From contig JAJPHI010000011.1 of the NCBI GenBank assembly GCA_021325355.1, positions 124,001 to 188,000 on the forward strand: a stretch of 64,000 nucleotides of DNA, read 5' to 3'. A model generated the notes under the pieces. It did no database searches. It worked only from the letters and a program-made list of their open reading frames with translations, and had not been told where the DNA came from. Source of the stretch: Pseudomonadota bacterium (lineage in GTDB: Bacteria; Desulfobacterota; Binatia; Binatales; Binataceae). How positions within the stretch are numbered: position 1 is the first letter of the stretch; every line of letters starts with the position of its first letter. Positions 18,167-25,823 of the stretch are shown here, piece by piece. A program made the position numbers and the translations under genes.

Positions 18167-19360
18167 ATGGAACTCGTCGATCTATCGAGCAGTCGTTCAT
18201 TTGCCGCCGGTTTCCCCCATGACTTCTTTACCTGGCTCCGCCAGGAGCATCCGGTATGGTGGCACGCGCCGACCGCGGAAACTCCCAACGGCGTCGGCTT
18301 CTGGGTCGTCAGCCGCTATGCGGACGTCGTCGGCGTCTTCAAGGATGCCGAGACCTATTCCTCCGAGCTGGGCGGCACGCAGATTTTCGACGGCAAGGGG
18401 ATGGGCTACCAACTGCACCAGACCGACGACCCCAAGCATCGGCGCCTGCGCAGCCTGGTCAACAAGGGCTTTACGCCGCGCATGATCGGTCGCCTCGAGG
18501 CGGACATCCGCACCCTTTCGCGCGAAATCCTCGACCGCATACCGCCGGGGCAGGGTTTCAACTTCGTGACGCTCGTCGCGCGCGAACTGCCAGCGCAGGT
18601 CATCTGCAATATCCTCGGCGTGCCCCCGGACGACCGCGCCGAACTAATCGAGATTGTCGATCTTGCGGTCGGCGCCGGCGAGGGCATGGTGATGTCGCCG
18701 CCGTATCTTAAGCGCCTCAGCGCTTATGCCGACCAACTGATCGAACGGAAACGGCGCGCTCCCGCCGACGATATCCTGTCGCTTATCGTTCATGCCGAAT
18801 CCGACGATGGTTCCCCGCGACTCAACAATCAGGAGCTCCGCGCCTTCTTCAACCTGTTGTTTCCCGCCGGCGCCGAGACCACCCGCAGCGCCATCGCCGG
18901 CGGCTTGCTCGCGATGATCCAGAATCCTGATCAATGGCAGCGCCTCCGACACGATCGCACGCTCATCAAGACGGCGGTTGAAGAGATCGTGCGCTGGACC
19001 TCGCCCTCGGTCTACAAGCGGCGAACCGCCAGCCGCGACACCGAACTGCGCGGCCAGCTCATCCGCAGCGGGCAGAAGGTCACCATCTGGGAGATGTCGG
19101 CGAATCGCGACGCCGAGGTCTTCGCCGACCCCTTTCGCTTCGATATCGGTCGCGAGCCCAACGACCACGTCGGCTTCGGTCTCGGCACCCACTTCTGCCT
19201 CGGCGCCAGTCTCGCGCGGATCGAGATCAGGATCATTTTCGAGGAGATGGTCGAACGCTTCGATCACTTCGAACTTGTCGGTGACCTCGCCTGGACCAAT
19301 AACAACCGCCTCGTCGGACTCACCCAACTGCCGGTCAAGGCCGTCGCCCGAGGTGGTTGA
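18167..19360 (+). CDS. Cytochrome P450
   Basis: This is a 397-residue soluble bacterial P450. The haem-binding loop FGLGTHFCLGASLAR holds the thiolate Cys344. The I-helix oxygen-activating motif AGAETT is at 234-239 with the acid-alcohol pair Glu237/Thr238, and ExxR is at 273-276 (EEIVR). The substrate-contact DDPKHRRLR is at about 88-95. The overall pattern resembles actinobacterial steroid or fatty-acid P450s such as the CYP125/CYP124/CYP142 groups, so a lipid substrate is possible but not shown. No ferredoxin or reductase is adjacent; the nearest are at 51771-52920. The 3' end overlaps the convergent methyltransferase by 26 bp. Confidence 0.94.
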   Translation: MELVDLSSSRSFAAGFPHDFFTWLRQEHPVWWHAPTAETPNGVGFWVVSRYADVVGVFKDAETYSSELGGTQIFDGKGMGYQLHQTDDPKHRRLRSLVNKGFTPRMIGRLEADIRTLSREILDRIPPGQGFNFVTLVARELPAQVICNILGVPPDDRAELIEIVDLAVGAGEGMVMSPPYLKRLSAYADQLIERKRRAPADDILSLIVHAESDDGSPRLNNQELRAFFNLLFPAGAETTRSAIAGGLLAMIQNPDQWQRLRHDRTLIKTAVEEIVRWTSPSVYKRRTASRDTELRGQLIRSGQKVTIWEMSANRDAEVFADPFRFDIGREPNDHVGFGLGTHFCLGASLARIEIRIIFEEMVERFDHFELVGDLAWTNNNRLVGLTQLPVKAVARGG

Positions 19361-20129
19361 GCCGCGACGGTTTGAGGCCCTGGTTCAGTTGCCAGTCACC
19401 GCCGATTATCCGCGCAGCCTCGGCCGTGTAGCGGCGCGGCTTCTCCCAGACGACCAGCGGCGGTTCGATTAGCGCCGCGGCGCGGCCCTGCTTGCGCGCC
19501 TCGATCAGGATCGCCGTCGCCGCCGCCTCGGCATACGGATGCACCAAACGGAGCCGCTTGGGCTCGAGCGCACGCCGTCGCAGACCGTCAATCAACTCCA
19601 CCGCGCGCGTCGCACTGAAGATGAACGCCACCCGGCCATGATCCGTGACATAACGCGCCGCCGCTTCGATGAAGTCCTCAAGCCCCGCGTCGATTTCGGC
19701 GCGCGCCCGATATCGTCCGACGTGCGGACTTGGGCGTCCGTGACCCAGGGCGCGATAGGGCGGATTGGCCACCACGTAATCAAACGAGGCGCGCGCCAGT
19801 CCGGCGCTTGGCGGCGAGCGCAAATCGGCGCCGACCGCGATGAGGCTCGGCAGTTGATTCAGCTCGGCGTTGCGCCGAATCAGCTCGACCATCTCTTCCT
19901 GCAGCTCGAGCGCGGTCACCGCGCGCGGCCGATGGAGGCGCGCCACCGCGGCCGCCACCACGCCGCATCCCGCGCCCAACTCGAGCACGCGATCGCCCCG
20001 GCGCGGGCGCGCAAAGTAGGCGAGCAGCAGCGCGTCCAGATTAAATCGATAGCCGCGCGCCGGCTGGATGATCGTCAGCCGACCCCCTAGGATTGAATCG
20101 CGGGTCGCGGATGGCTCGCAGAGACTCAT
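19335..20129 (-). CDS. TrmN6-like N6-adenine methyltransferase
   Basis: The 264-residue class I methyltransferase has a SAM-binding motif VLELGAGCGVVAAAVARL and the catalytic NPPY motif in YVVANPPYRALG, the hallmark of N6-adenine or amino-group methylation. The length and the start LGGRLTIIQPARGYRFNLDALLLAYF match the YfiC/TrmN6 group, which methylates A37 of tRNA-Val in E. coli. It could act on another RNA. The gene ends by overlapping P450 on the opposite strand. Its start codon interlocks with that of the divergent small gene at 20128 (shared CATG). Confidence 0.87.
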   Translation of the reverse strand: MSLCEPSATRDSILGGRLTIIQPARGYRFNLDALLLAYFARPRRGDRVLELGAGCGVVAAAVARLHRPRAVTALELQEEMVELIRRNAELNQLPSLIAVGADLRSPPSAGLARASFDYVVANPPYRALGHGRPSPHVGRYRARAEIDAGLEDFIEAAARYVTDHGRVAFIFSATRAVELIDGLRRRALEPKRLRLVHPYAEAAATAILIEARKQGRAAALIEPPLVVWEKPRRYTAEAARIIGGDWQLNQGLKPSRLNHLGRRP

Positions 20130-20349
20130 GGATGCAGCCGAAAAGGGCGCGCGTTACGCCAAGGTCTTTCGTAAAGCCGGAGCCCTGCTTGCTCGCGGCC
20201 GTCACGCCCTGGCCGTGACCACCCTCGAAGAAGGTCGCAAGCTCGCCGAGGCCAATGGCGACCGCGCGATGGCGCGCCGCTTCGCCCGCGAAATCGCACG
20301 CGCGCAACACCCCGACACTCCCCCGGTCTCATCCGAGGACGCCGAGTGA
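20128..20349 (+). CDS. Small helical protein of unknown function
   Basis: This 73-residue protein starts at an ATG interlocked with the start of the divergent trmN6-like gene. It is highly charged and helical: MDAAEKGARYAKVFRKAGAL, then HALAVTTLEEGRKLAEANGDRAMARRFAREI. The helix-turn-helix pattern resembles one or two TPR units. There is no ribosome site at the usual place because the start falls on the neighbour's first codon. It may be translated from a longer leader. Function unknown. Confidence 0.5.
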   Translation: MDAAEKGARYAKVFRKAGALLARGRHALAVTTLEEGRKLAEANGDRAMARRFAREIARAQHPDTPPVSSEDAE

Positions 20350-20364
20350 GCGCCGCAGCATTTC

Positions 20365-20427
20365 GAACCCGCGACCAGCCATCTTGAACCTGTGACCGGC
20401 CATCGTCCAATCCGCGACTTGACATCG
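20365..20427. repeat. Three imperfect 21-bp tandem repeats upstream of hsp20
   Basis: GAACCCGCGACCAGCCATC at 20365-20385 is repeated at 20386-20406 (17 of 21 identical). A third, poorer copy follows at about 20407-20427. The 21-bp period equals two helical turns, so bound proteins would lie on one face. The -35 hexamer TTGACA of the candidate hsp20 promoter lies in the third copy. Confidence 0.6.
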
Positions 20428-20446
20428 CTCCGATCGTACTTAGCTT
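20419..20446 (+). promoter_or_regulatory. Candidate hsp20 promoter
   Basis: A perfect -35 hexamer TTGACA (20419-20424) is followed after 16 bases by TTAGCT (20441-20446). This is about 60 bp before the GTG start, which has GGAGGG as ribosome site. A sigma32-type reading would need a CTTGA and CCCAT pair that is too far apart here. Confidence 0.45.
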
Positions 20447-20505
20447 CCCATTATCAACAGGCTTCGTACCAAAGATAGTCTGATGAGCGATGGAGGGAAC
20501 AACTC

Positions 20506-20919
20506 GTGGAATTGAGATATGAGAACGCCTGGAACGGTAACGGATGGCTGTACGGTCGCGTCAATCGCCTGCTTGCCGAAATGAATCAGCCGCAGGTGCG
20601 GCGGCCGCCCGCCGAGGTGATCGAAGACAAGGATCAGTACCGGTTCTTCTTCGAGATGCCCGGGCTCAGGAGCGAGTCGATCGACGTTCGCGTGGAAGGC
20701 GATACGCTGCTCGTTGCCGCCGAACGCAAACGCCCCGAATGGGCGCAGGACGCTGAGGTTCACGTCGCGGAGCTCGCCTACGGCCAGTTCAAGCGCGCCT
20801 TTTCCTTGCCCGAGGACGCGGCCACCGATGCGATCCGTGCAAGCTATAAGGACGGCATTCTTGAGGTCAGCGTGAGCAAGCGTCCGGAAGCCAAGCCGGT
20901 CAAGGTTCAGGTGAACTGA
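20506..20919 (+). CDS. Hsp20/alpha-crystallin small heat-shock protein
   Basis: This 137-residue ATP-independent holdase binds unfolding proteins and forms oligomers. The alpha-crystallin domain covers about residues 35-127 with RFFFEMPGLRSESIDVRVEG and the beta-strand pair around AYGQFKRAFSLPEDA. The conserved end is the DGILEVSVSK motif. The C-terminal extension has VKVQVN, close to the IXI-type tail. The start is GTG with GGAGGG eight or so bases before it. A strong Rho-independent terminator follows at 20953, so it is a single-gene unit. Stress control is likely. Confidence 0.94.
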   Translation: MELRYENAWNGNGWLYGRVNRLLAEMNQPQVRRPPAEVIEDKDQYRFFFEMPGLRSESIDVRVEGDTLLVAAERKRPEWAQDAEVHVAELAYGQFKRAFSLPEDAATDAIRASYKDGILEVSVSKRPEAKPVKVQVN

Positions 20920-20952
20920 CTAATCCGCTAATCCCCGAGATTCGATTCATTC

Positions 20953-20994
20953 AACGGGCAGGCTCATCGATTGAGCCTGCCCGTTTGGTTTTTT
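20953..20994 (+). terminator. Strong Rho-independent terminator after hsp20
   Basis: AACGGGCAGGCTCA (20953-20966) and TGAGCCTGCCCGTT (20972-20985) form a 14-bp perfect stem with a 5-base loop, then TGGTTTTTT. This is one of the clearest terminators in the window. Confidence 0.92.
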
Positions 20995-21194
20995 CGCCTG
21001 CGCAGCTCAGCCATTCCCGCGCAAACCTCGCCGCCATCGCGAGCACTGAAACATCCGCTCGCGCTTCCGGTCACTTTTTCACGCCGTGCGACGAAAGACC
21101 GCGCAAGGCAACCACCAAACCATATAAGCGCAGCGTCATTCGCGGCACATGCCTTGCGCCTTATTCCCTCTGACTGCAACGGAGGTGAAGGAAA

Positions 21195-21485
21195 ATGGCA
21201 GACCATAACCGCGAGAGCGATAAGGACCGGATGGCGGCTGACGAGGCCGGGCGCATGGGCGGTGACAAGCGCCGCGACGAGCACGGCCATCAGAATCCGC
21301 AGGATCGCGGTCCGAAGGATCGCGAACGCTTCGACGAGCATAAAAAGCACGACGACGGCATGGCGCGCAGCCCGCAGGGCGGTCATGCCGGTCAGGCGGG
21401 GCAGGGCGGACCGGCGGACCATGCGCGCGGCGGATCATCCGAGCAGCATGGCCAGGCGGGCCGCCCGAGCCACAAAAACGGCTGA
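21195..21485 (+). CDS. Small disordered charged protein, possibly stress-related
   Basis: The 96-residue protein starts at an ATG with a strong GGAGGTGAAGG ribosome site. It has almost no hydrophobic core. The N-terminal half is rich in Asp, Glu, Lys, Arg and His (KDRMAADEAGRMGGDKRRDE); the C-terminal half is rich in Gly, Gln and His with HAGQAGQGG. The MAADEAGRMGGDKRRDE segment resembles the KGG motif of stress-induced bacterial proteins, but only loosely. It follows hsp20 after a terminator, so it has its own promoter. Probable role: desiccation or stress protection; not proven. Confidence 0.65.
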   Translation: MADHNRESDKDRMAADEAGRMGGDKRRDEHGHQNPQDRGPKDRERFDEHKKHDDGMARSPQGGHAGQAGQGGPADHARGGSSEQHGQAGRPSHKNG

Positions 21486-21505
21486 TCCGGCGGCTTAGCG
21501 CGAGC

Positions 21506-21541
21506 GCGCCGCGCGCGCCGCTTCGGCGGCGCGCGCGGCGC
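21506..21541. terminator. 16-bp GC hairpin with TTCG tetraloop
   Basis: A perfect 16-bp stem (21506-21521 with 21526-21541) closed by TTCG lies between the disordered-protein gene and the convergent smpB gene. TTCG tetraloops are very stable. There is no T-run, so it is probably a bidirectional or Rho-aided terminator. Confidence 0.65.
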
Positions 21542-21564
21542 CTCTTCCTACAACTCGGAGCAAT

Positions 21565-22053
21565 TTAATACTTTTTGTGTTTAAGCGCCCGCTCGAGCTC
21601 GCGCCGCGTGGTCTTGCGCGCGATCGCCTCGCGCTTGTCGTAGAGTTTCTTGCCCTTCGCCAGCGCGATTTCCGCCTTGGCGCGGCCGTCCTTGAAATAG
21701 ATCCGCAGCGGCACCAGCGAGTAGCCGCGCTCGCGCACCCGCCCCCACAGCCGATCGATCTCCCGCCGATGCATCAGGAGCTTGCGCGGTCGGGTCTCCG
21801 CATGACTGAACTGGCCCGCCGGGGCATAGGCGCCGATATGCACGCCGTATAAAAAGATTTCGCCGTTTTTGACCCGGGCGTAGCTGTCGCGCAGGTTAAG
21901 CCGATGCTCGCGCAGCGCCTTGACCTCGGTGCCGACCAACGCCAGGCCGGCCTCGATCACCTCCTCGACAAAAAAGTCGTGGCGCGCCTTGCGATTATCG
22001 GCGACCAGATGAATCCCGTTTCTGGCGTCGGTTCCCGATGAATTCCTGGCCAT
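21565..22053 (-). CDS. smpB: SsrA-binding protein SmpB
   Basis: SmpB binds tmRNA and carries it to stalled ribosomes for trans-translation. The 162-residue protein has NRKARHDFFVEEVIEAGLALVGTEVKALREHRLNLRDSYARV, the beta-barrel segment EIFLYGVHIGAY and LVPLRIYFKDGRAKAEIALAKGKK. The C-terminal tail KLYDKREAIARKTTRRELERAL is the basic helix that enters the mRNA channel. The length is normal. An ssrA gene was not found in the window. The gene stands alone between two hairpins. Confidence 0.96.
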   Translation of the reverse strand: MARNSSGTDARNGIHLVADNRKARHDFFVEEVIEAGLALVGTEVKALREHRLNLRDSYARVKNGEIFLYGVHIGAYAPAGQFSHAETRPRKLLMHRREIDRLWGRVRERGYSLVPLRIYFKDGRAKAEIALAKGKKLYDKREAIARKTTRRELERALKHKKY

Positions 22054-22149
22054 GGCTGAAGGGCCTGCTCAGCTTTGCGACGGTGGCGGCGGGCGATGCG
22101 GCGAGATGCTCGCCGTCCGCGCCTGAGCCATAAGCTCTAGCAAATGCGA

Positions 22150-22177
22150 CGGCCCGCGAGAACGCGCTCGCGGGCCG
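22150..22177 (-). terminator. Hairpin downstream of korB
   Basis: CGGCCCGCGAG (22150-22160) pairs with CTCGCGGGCCG (22167-22177) around AACGCG. It lies 33 bp beyond the korB stop on the coding strand. The flank has only a weak T-rich tail, so it may be a Rho-aided end. Confidence 0.5.
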
Positions 22178-22210
22178 CCGTTCGTCCTCGAGGCCTGCTG
22201 GTCCGCAGGC

Positions 22211-23209
22211 TTATTTCACGGTCCAGACGTCGCCGCGCTTCAGCAGCGCGTCGAGGTCGCCCGGCCCCTGCTTGGCCTTGGCGTCGGCGAGCTGCTGATT
22301 CATCGCCGCGTCGAAGGTCGGACGCGAGGTGGCATAGAACACGCCGATCGGGGTCGGCAGCGGCGGTTCAAAATTGCCCAGCATGAACGCCAGCGCAAGG
22401 TTGGTTTCATCATGAACGACCAGATCGCTCTCACTGACGCCGTTGCCCAACTGCACCACTTCCGGCCGCATCCCGTTCATGCGGATGCCCTTGTCGCGAT
22501 TCTTGCCGAAGATGAGCGGCTTGCCGTGCTCGAGCACGAGCTGATGCTCGGCCTTGATCGGCTTGTCGGTCAGCTCGTTGAATGCGCCGTCGTTGAAGAT
22601 GTTGCAGTTCTGCAGGATCTCGATAAACGAGGCCCCGCGATGGGCATGGGCGCGCTTCAGCATCTCCGCCAGATGCTTCTGTTCGACGTCGAGCGTGCGG
22701 CAGACGAAGGAGGCGTGACTGCCGAGCGCCACGGTGATCGGATTGAACGGAAAATCGACCGAGCCGGCGGGGGTCGACTTGGTGACCTTGCCAACTTCCG
22801 AGGTCGGCGAATACTGGCCCTTGGTCAGGCCGTAGATCTTGTTGTTGAACAGCAGGATCTTCAGATCGACGTTGCGCCGCAGGCAATGAATCAGATGGTT
22901 GCCGCCGATCGAAAGCCCGTCGCCGTCCCCCGTCACCACCCAGACATCCAGGTCGGGCCGCGTTACCTTGAGCCCGGTGGCGAAGGCCGGCGCCCGCCCG
23001 TGAATGGTATGGAAACCGTAGGTGTTCATGTAGTAGGGGAAGCGGCTCGAGCAGCCGATTCCCGAAATGAACACGGTCTTTTCGCGCGGCACCCCGAACT
23101 CCGGCATCTGCTTCTGGACCTGCGCCAGAATCGCGTAGTCACCGCATCCGGGACACCACCGTACTTCCTGATCCGAAACGAAATCCTTGCGGGAAAGTGC
23201 ACTAGCCAT
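22211..23209 (-). CDS. korB: 2-oxoacid:ferredoxin oxidoreductase beta subunit (KorB)
   Basis: The beta subunit binds ThDP and a [4Fe-4S] cluster and oxidises 2-oxoglutarate or a related 2-oxoacid to an acyl-CoA, reducing ferredoxin. The 332 residues have VRWCPGCGDYAILAQVQ (cluster cysteines), GIGCSSRFPYYMNTYGFHTIHGRA and TGDGDGLSIGGNHLIHCLRRN (ThDP/Mg motif), with FNNKIYGLTKGQYSPTS. These match the KorB/OorB group more than pyruvate enzymes. It starts 8 bp after the alpha-subunit stop, so the two are one operon. It can link the TCA cycle to ferredoxin and work with icd at 57975. Confidence 0.93.
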   Translation of the reverse strand: MASALSRKDFVSDQEVRWCPGCGDYAILAQVQKQMPEFGVPREKTVFISGIGCSSRFPYYMNTYGFHTIHGRAPAFATGLKVTRPDLDVWVVTGDGDGLSIGGNHLIHCLRRNVDLKILLFNNKIYGLTKGQYSPTSEVGKVTKSTPAGSVDFPFNPITVALGSHASFVCRTLDVEQKHLAEMLKRAHAHRGASFIEILQNCNIFNDGAFNELTDKPIKAEHQLVLEHGKPLIFGKNRDKGIRMNGMRPEVVQLGNGVSESDLVVHDETNLALAFMLGNFEPPLPTPIGVFYATSRPTFDAAMNQQLADAKAKQGPGDLDALLKRGDVWTVK

Positions 23210-23217
23210 GGGTTTCC

Positions 23218-25113
23218 TCAGTCCTCCAGCGCGCGGGTAATGCGGTTCGTCAGCTCGCTCACTTTGAACGGCCGGCCCTGGATCTTGTTGCAGCCAATCG
23301 CGTCAATCAGATAATCGGCGCGCACCACCTTGATGAGCTGGCCCATGTTCATTTCGGCCACCATGACCTTCCTGAACTTGCGCAACTGATCACCGAGATC
23401 CTGCGGCAGCGGATTCAGATACCGCAGATGGATATGCGATACGCTCTTGCCCTTGCCGCGCAGTTGCTTGACCGCTTCGCGAATCGAGCCGTAGGTCGAA
23501 CCCCAGCCGAGCACCACCAGCTCGCCGCCGTTGGTGTCGCCGAAGATTTCGGTCGGCGGAATTTCACGGACGATTCCGGCAATCTTGCGGGCCCGCGTCC
23601 GCACCATCAGCTCGTTGTTGGCCGGCGAGTAGCTCACGTTACCCGTGCGATCCTCGCCCGAGAGACCGCCGATCCGATGCTCGAGGCCGGGGGTGCCCGG
23701 AATCGCCCACGGCCGCGACAGCGTTTCTTCATCGCGGATATACGGCAGGAAACCCTCCGGATCGGTGCGGAAATCAACCTTGATTTCCGGCAGCCGGCTC
23801 GTCTCCGGCAAGAGCCACGGCTCGGCGCCGTTGGCGAGCTGACCGTCGGTCATCAGGATTACCGGGGTCATGTACTTCACCGCGATCCGCACCGCTTCGT
23901 ACGCGCATTCGAAACAGTCCGCCGGCGTCGCCGCCGCAATCACCGGCAGCGGTGATTCGCCGTGGCGCCCGTAGAGGGCCATCAGCAGATCGGCCTGCTC
24001 CGGCTTGGTCGGCATCCCGGTCGACGGACCCGCGCGCTGGATATCGGTGATAACGATCGGCAGTTCGGTTTTGACCGCGAGCCCAATTGCCTCCGCCTTG
24101 AGGTTCATCCCCGGCCCGGAGGTCGTGGTGATCGCGATCGCCCCGCCGAAGGCCGCGCCGATCGCCGAGCTGACGCCGGCGATCTCGTCTTCCGCCTGGA
24201 AGGTATAGACCGGGAAATTCTTCAGCGCCGCGAGATCATGCAGGACATCGCTCGCCGGCGTAATCGGATACGAGCCGAGAAAGAGCGGCCGCCCCGCCTT
24301 GACCGCCGCGGCGACAAAACCGAGCGCGGTCGCCGTGTTCCCCGTGATATTGCGATATGTCCCCGGCACGATTCGCGCCGGCGGAACCTCGTAGGAACTC
24401 GCGAACATCTCAGTGGTCTCGCCGTAGGCATAGCCGGCGCGCAGCGCCTTGAGGTTCGCGTTGAGCACCTCGGGGGTCTTCTTGAAGCGTCCTTCGAGCC
24501 AGTTGACCGTGCTTTCGATCGGCCGCTGATAGAGCCACGACAGCATCCCGAGGACGAACAGGTTCCGGCAGCGAAAGACCGCGCGGTTGTTGAGCCCGGT
24601 ATCGTGCAGAGCCGTCGTCGTCAGCTTCGTGATATCAACCGTGAAGACCTGGTACTTGTCGAGCGAATGATCGGTCAGCGGATTCGAGGTATAGCCGGCG
24701 CGTTTCAGATTGGCGTCGCTGAAGGCCTCCTTGTCCACGATGATCACGCCGTTGGGCGGCACGTCATCGAGATTGGCCTTGAGCGCCGCCGGATTCATCG
24801 CCACCAGCACCGTTGGCTCGTCGCCGGCGGTAAAAACCTCGCCGCTCGAGAAGTTCACCTGGAAGCCGCTTACGCCGGCGATCGTGCCCGCGGGCGCGCG
24901 AATTTCTGCGGGAAAGTCCGGCAGCGTGGCGATATCGTTGCCGGCCAGCGCCGACTCCGCCGTAAACTGCATCCCCGCCAACTGCATCCCGTCACCCGAG
25001 TCACCCGCAAAGCGGATGACCACGCTGTCCCGGCGTTCGCGCTTATGCGCTGCGCTGCCCCCGATACTCGACGACTGGGCGGCACCGCCCGCCGCTTCAG
25101 GTGGTAAAGCCAT
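23218..25113 (-). CDS. korA: 2-oxoacid:acceptor oxidoreductase alpha subunit (fused gamma-alpha, KorA)
   Basis: The alpha subunit holds the substrate-binding and transketolase-like PYR domain. This 631-residue form also carries the gamma domain at the N-terminus (about 30-210, starting VVIRFAGDSGDGMQLAG). The alpha domain has GNTATALGFVAAAVKAGRP, TFQAEDEIAGVSSAIGAAFGG and TTTSGPGMNLKAEAIGLA. The TCA-linked alpha subunits have the same order. The ATG at 25113 is used because GGAG lies 11 bp upstream and the next in-frame start, GTG 25125, would sit on it. Followed by korB. Confidence 0.92.
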   Translation of the reverse strand: MALPPEAAGGAAQSSSIGGSAAHKRERRDSVVIRFAGDSGDGMQLAGMQFTAESALAGNDIATLPDFPAEIRAPAGTIAGVSGFQVNFSSGEVFTAGDEPTVLVAMNPAALKANLDDVPPNGVIIVDKEAFSDANLKRAGYTSNPLTDHSLDKYQVFTVDITKLTTTALHDTGLNNRAVFRCRNLFVLGMLSWLYQRPIESTVNWLEGRFKKTPEVLNANLKALRAGYAYGETTEMFASSYEVPPARIVPGTYRNITGNTATALGFVAAAVKAGRPLFLGSYPITPASDVLHDLAALKNFPVYTFQAEDEIAGVSSAIGAAFGGAIAITTTSGPGMNLKAEAIGLAVKTELPIVITDIQRAGPSTGMPTKPEQADLLMALYGRHGESPLPVIAAATPADCFECAYEAVRIAVKYMTPVILMTDGQLANGAEPWLLPETSRLPEIKVDFRTDPEGFLPYIRDEETLSRPWAIPGTPGLEHRIGGLSGEDRTGNVSYSPANNELMVRTRARKIAGIVREIPPTEIFGDTNGGELVVLGWGSTYGSIREAVKQLRGKGKSVSHIHLRYLNPLPQDLGDQLRKFRKVMVAEMNMGQLIKVVRADYLIDAIGCNKIQGRPFKVSELTNRITRALED

Positions 25114-25417
25114 CGCGATCCACACTCCTTACGCCGCTACTCCGCTGGCGTTGGTTTCCTTTGGGGCCGGCCGACCCAAGCTTTGACCGACGCAACGCGC
25201 AATCAGCCTGCCCAAGACAAATCGATACCTGCACCTAACCGTCAGAAGTATAGCTAATAGCATTTTTATGGGGAAGTTCCAGCGAGCCCGACGCCTCGCG
25301 GATTCCGCCGCGCGCCGCTCGCGTCGGCCAATTGCCCCCACCGCCCGCGCGCCGTCTCCGAGCCGCAGAACCCGCGCCAGATAGCGCCTCCCGCGCCGAC
25401 GCAGTAAACTTGCCGCG
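25114..25417. other. 304-bp divergent intergenic region, korA / yjbQ
   Basis: No gene is visible. It must hold the korA and yjbQ promoters. A locally AT-rich patch at about 25245-25275 includes TATACT on the korA strand (25247-25252), which could be a -10 element, but no good -35 is paired with it. The rest is GC-rich. Confidence 0.5.
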
Positions 25418-25819
25418 ATGCAGTTCACGGTCACTACGCCGCAGCGCCTCGCCCTGGTCGATATCACCGATCAGGTCAATGCGGCGCTCGCGCGCAGCGC
25501 CGTTAAGGATGGGCTCTGCAACCTGTTTACCACCCATACCACCGCCGCCCTCGTGATCGTCGAGAACTGGGACCCTGACGTCGCCGCCGACCTCCTCCAC
25601 CATCTCGAAAAACTCGTGCCGCGCGACGGCGACTTTCGCCATGCCGAGGGCAACGCGCAGGCCCATATCCTGTCGGCGCTTTACGGCGTGTCGCTGACCG
25701 TGCCCATCCGCGACGGCCAACTGGCCCTCGGCCGCTGGCAGGGCGTGATGCTCGCCGAGTTCGACGGCCCACGCGAGCGCCACGTGCTGGTCACCACTCT
25801 CGGCGCGCTCCCCTCTTAG
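25418..25819 (+). CDS. yjbQ: YjbQ family protein (UPF0047)
   Basis: This 133-residue member of the YjbQ/UPF0047 family has the characteristic FTTHTTAALVIVENWDPDV and the C-terminal GRWQGVMLAEFDGPRERHVLV. The family has a weak thiamine-phosphate synthase activity in vitro, but its cell role is uncertain. Invariant His in the TTHTTA and LLHHLEKL regions form the active site. It is 4 bp before the prepilin peptidase start, so they are probably co-transcribed as the head of the long plus-strand gene run. Confidence 0.9.
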   Translation: MQFTVTTPQRLALVDITDQVNAALARSAVKDGLCNLFTTHTTAALVIVENWDPDVAADLLHHLEKLVPRDGDFRHAEGNAQAHILSALYGVSLTVPIRDGQLALGRWQGVMLAEFDGPRERHVLVTTLGALPS

Positions 25820-25823
25820 CCCG

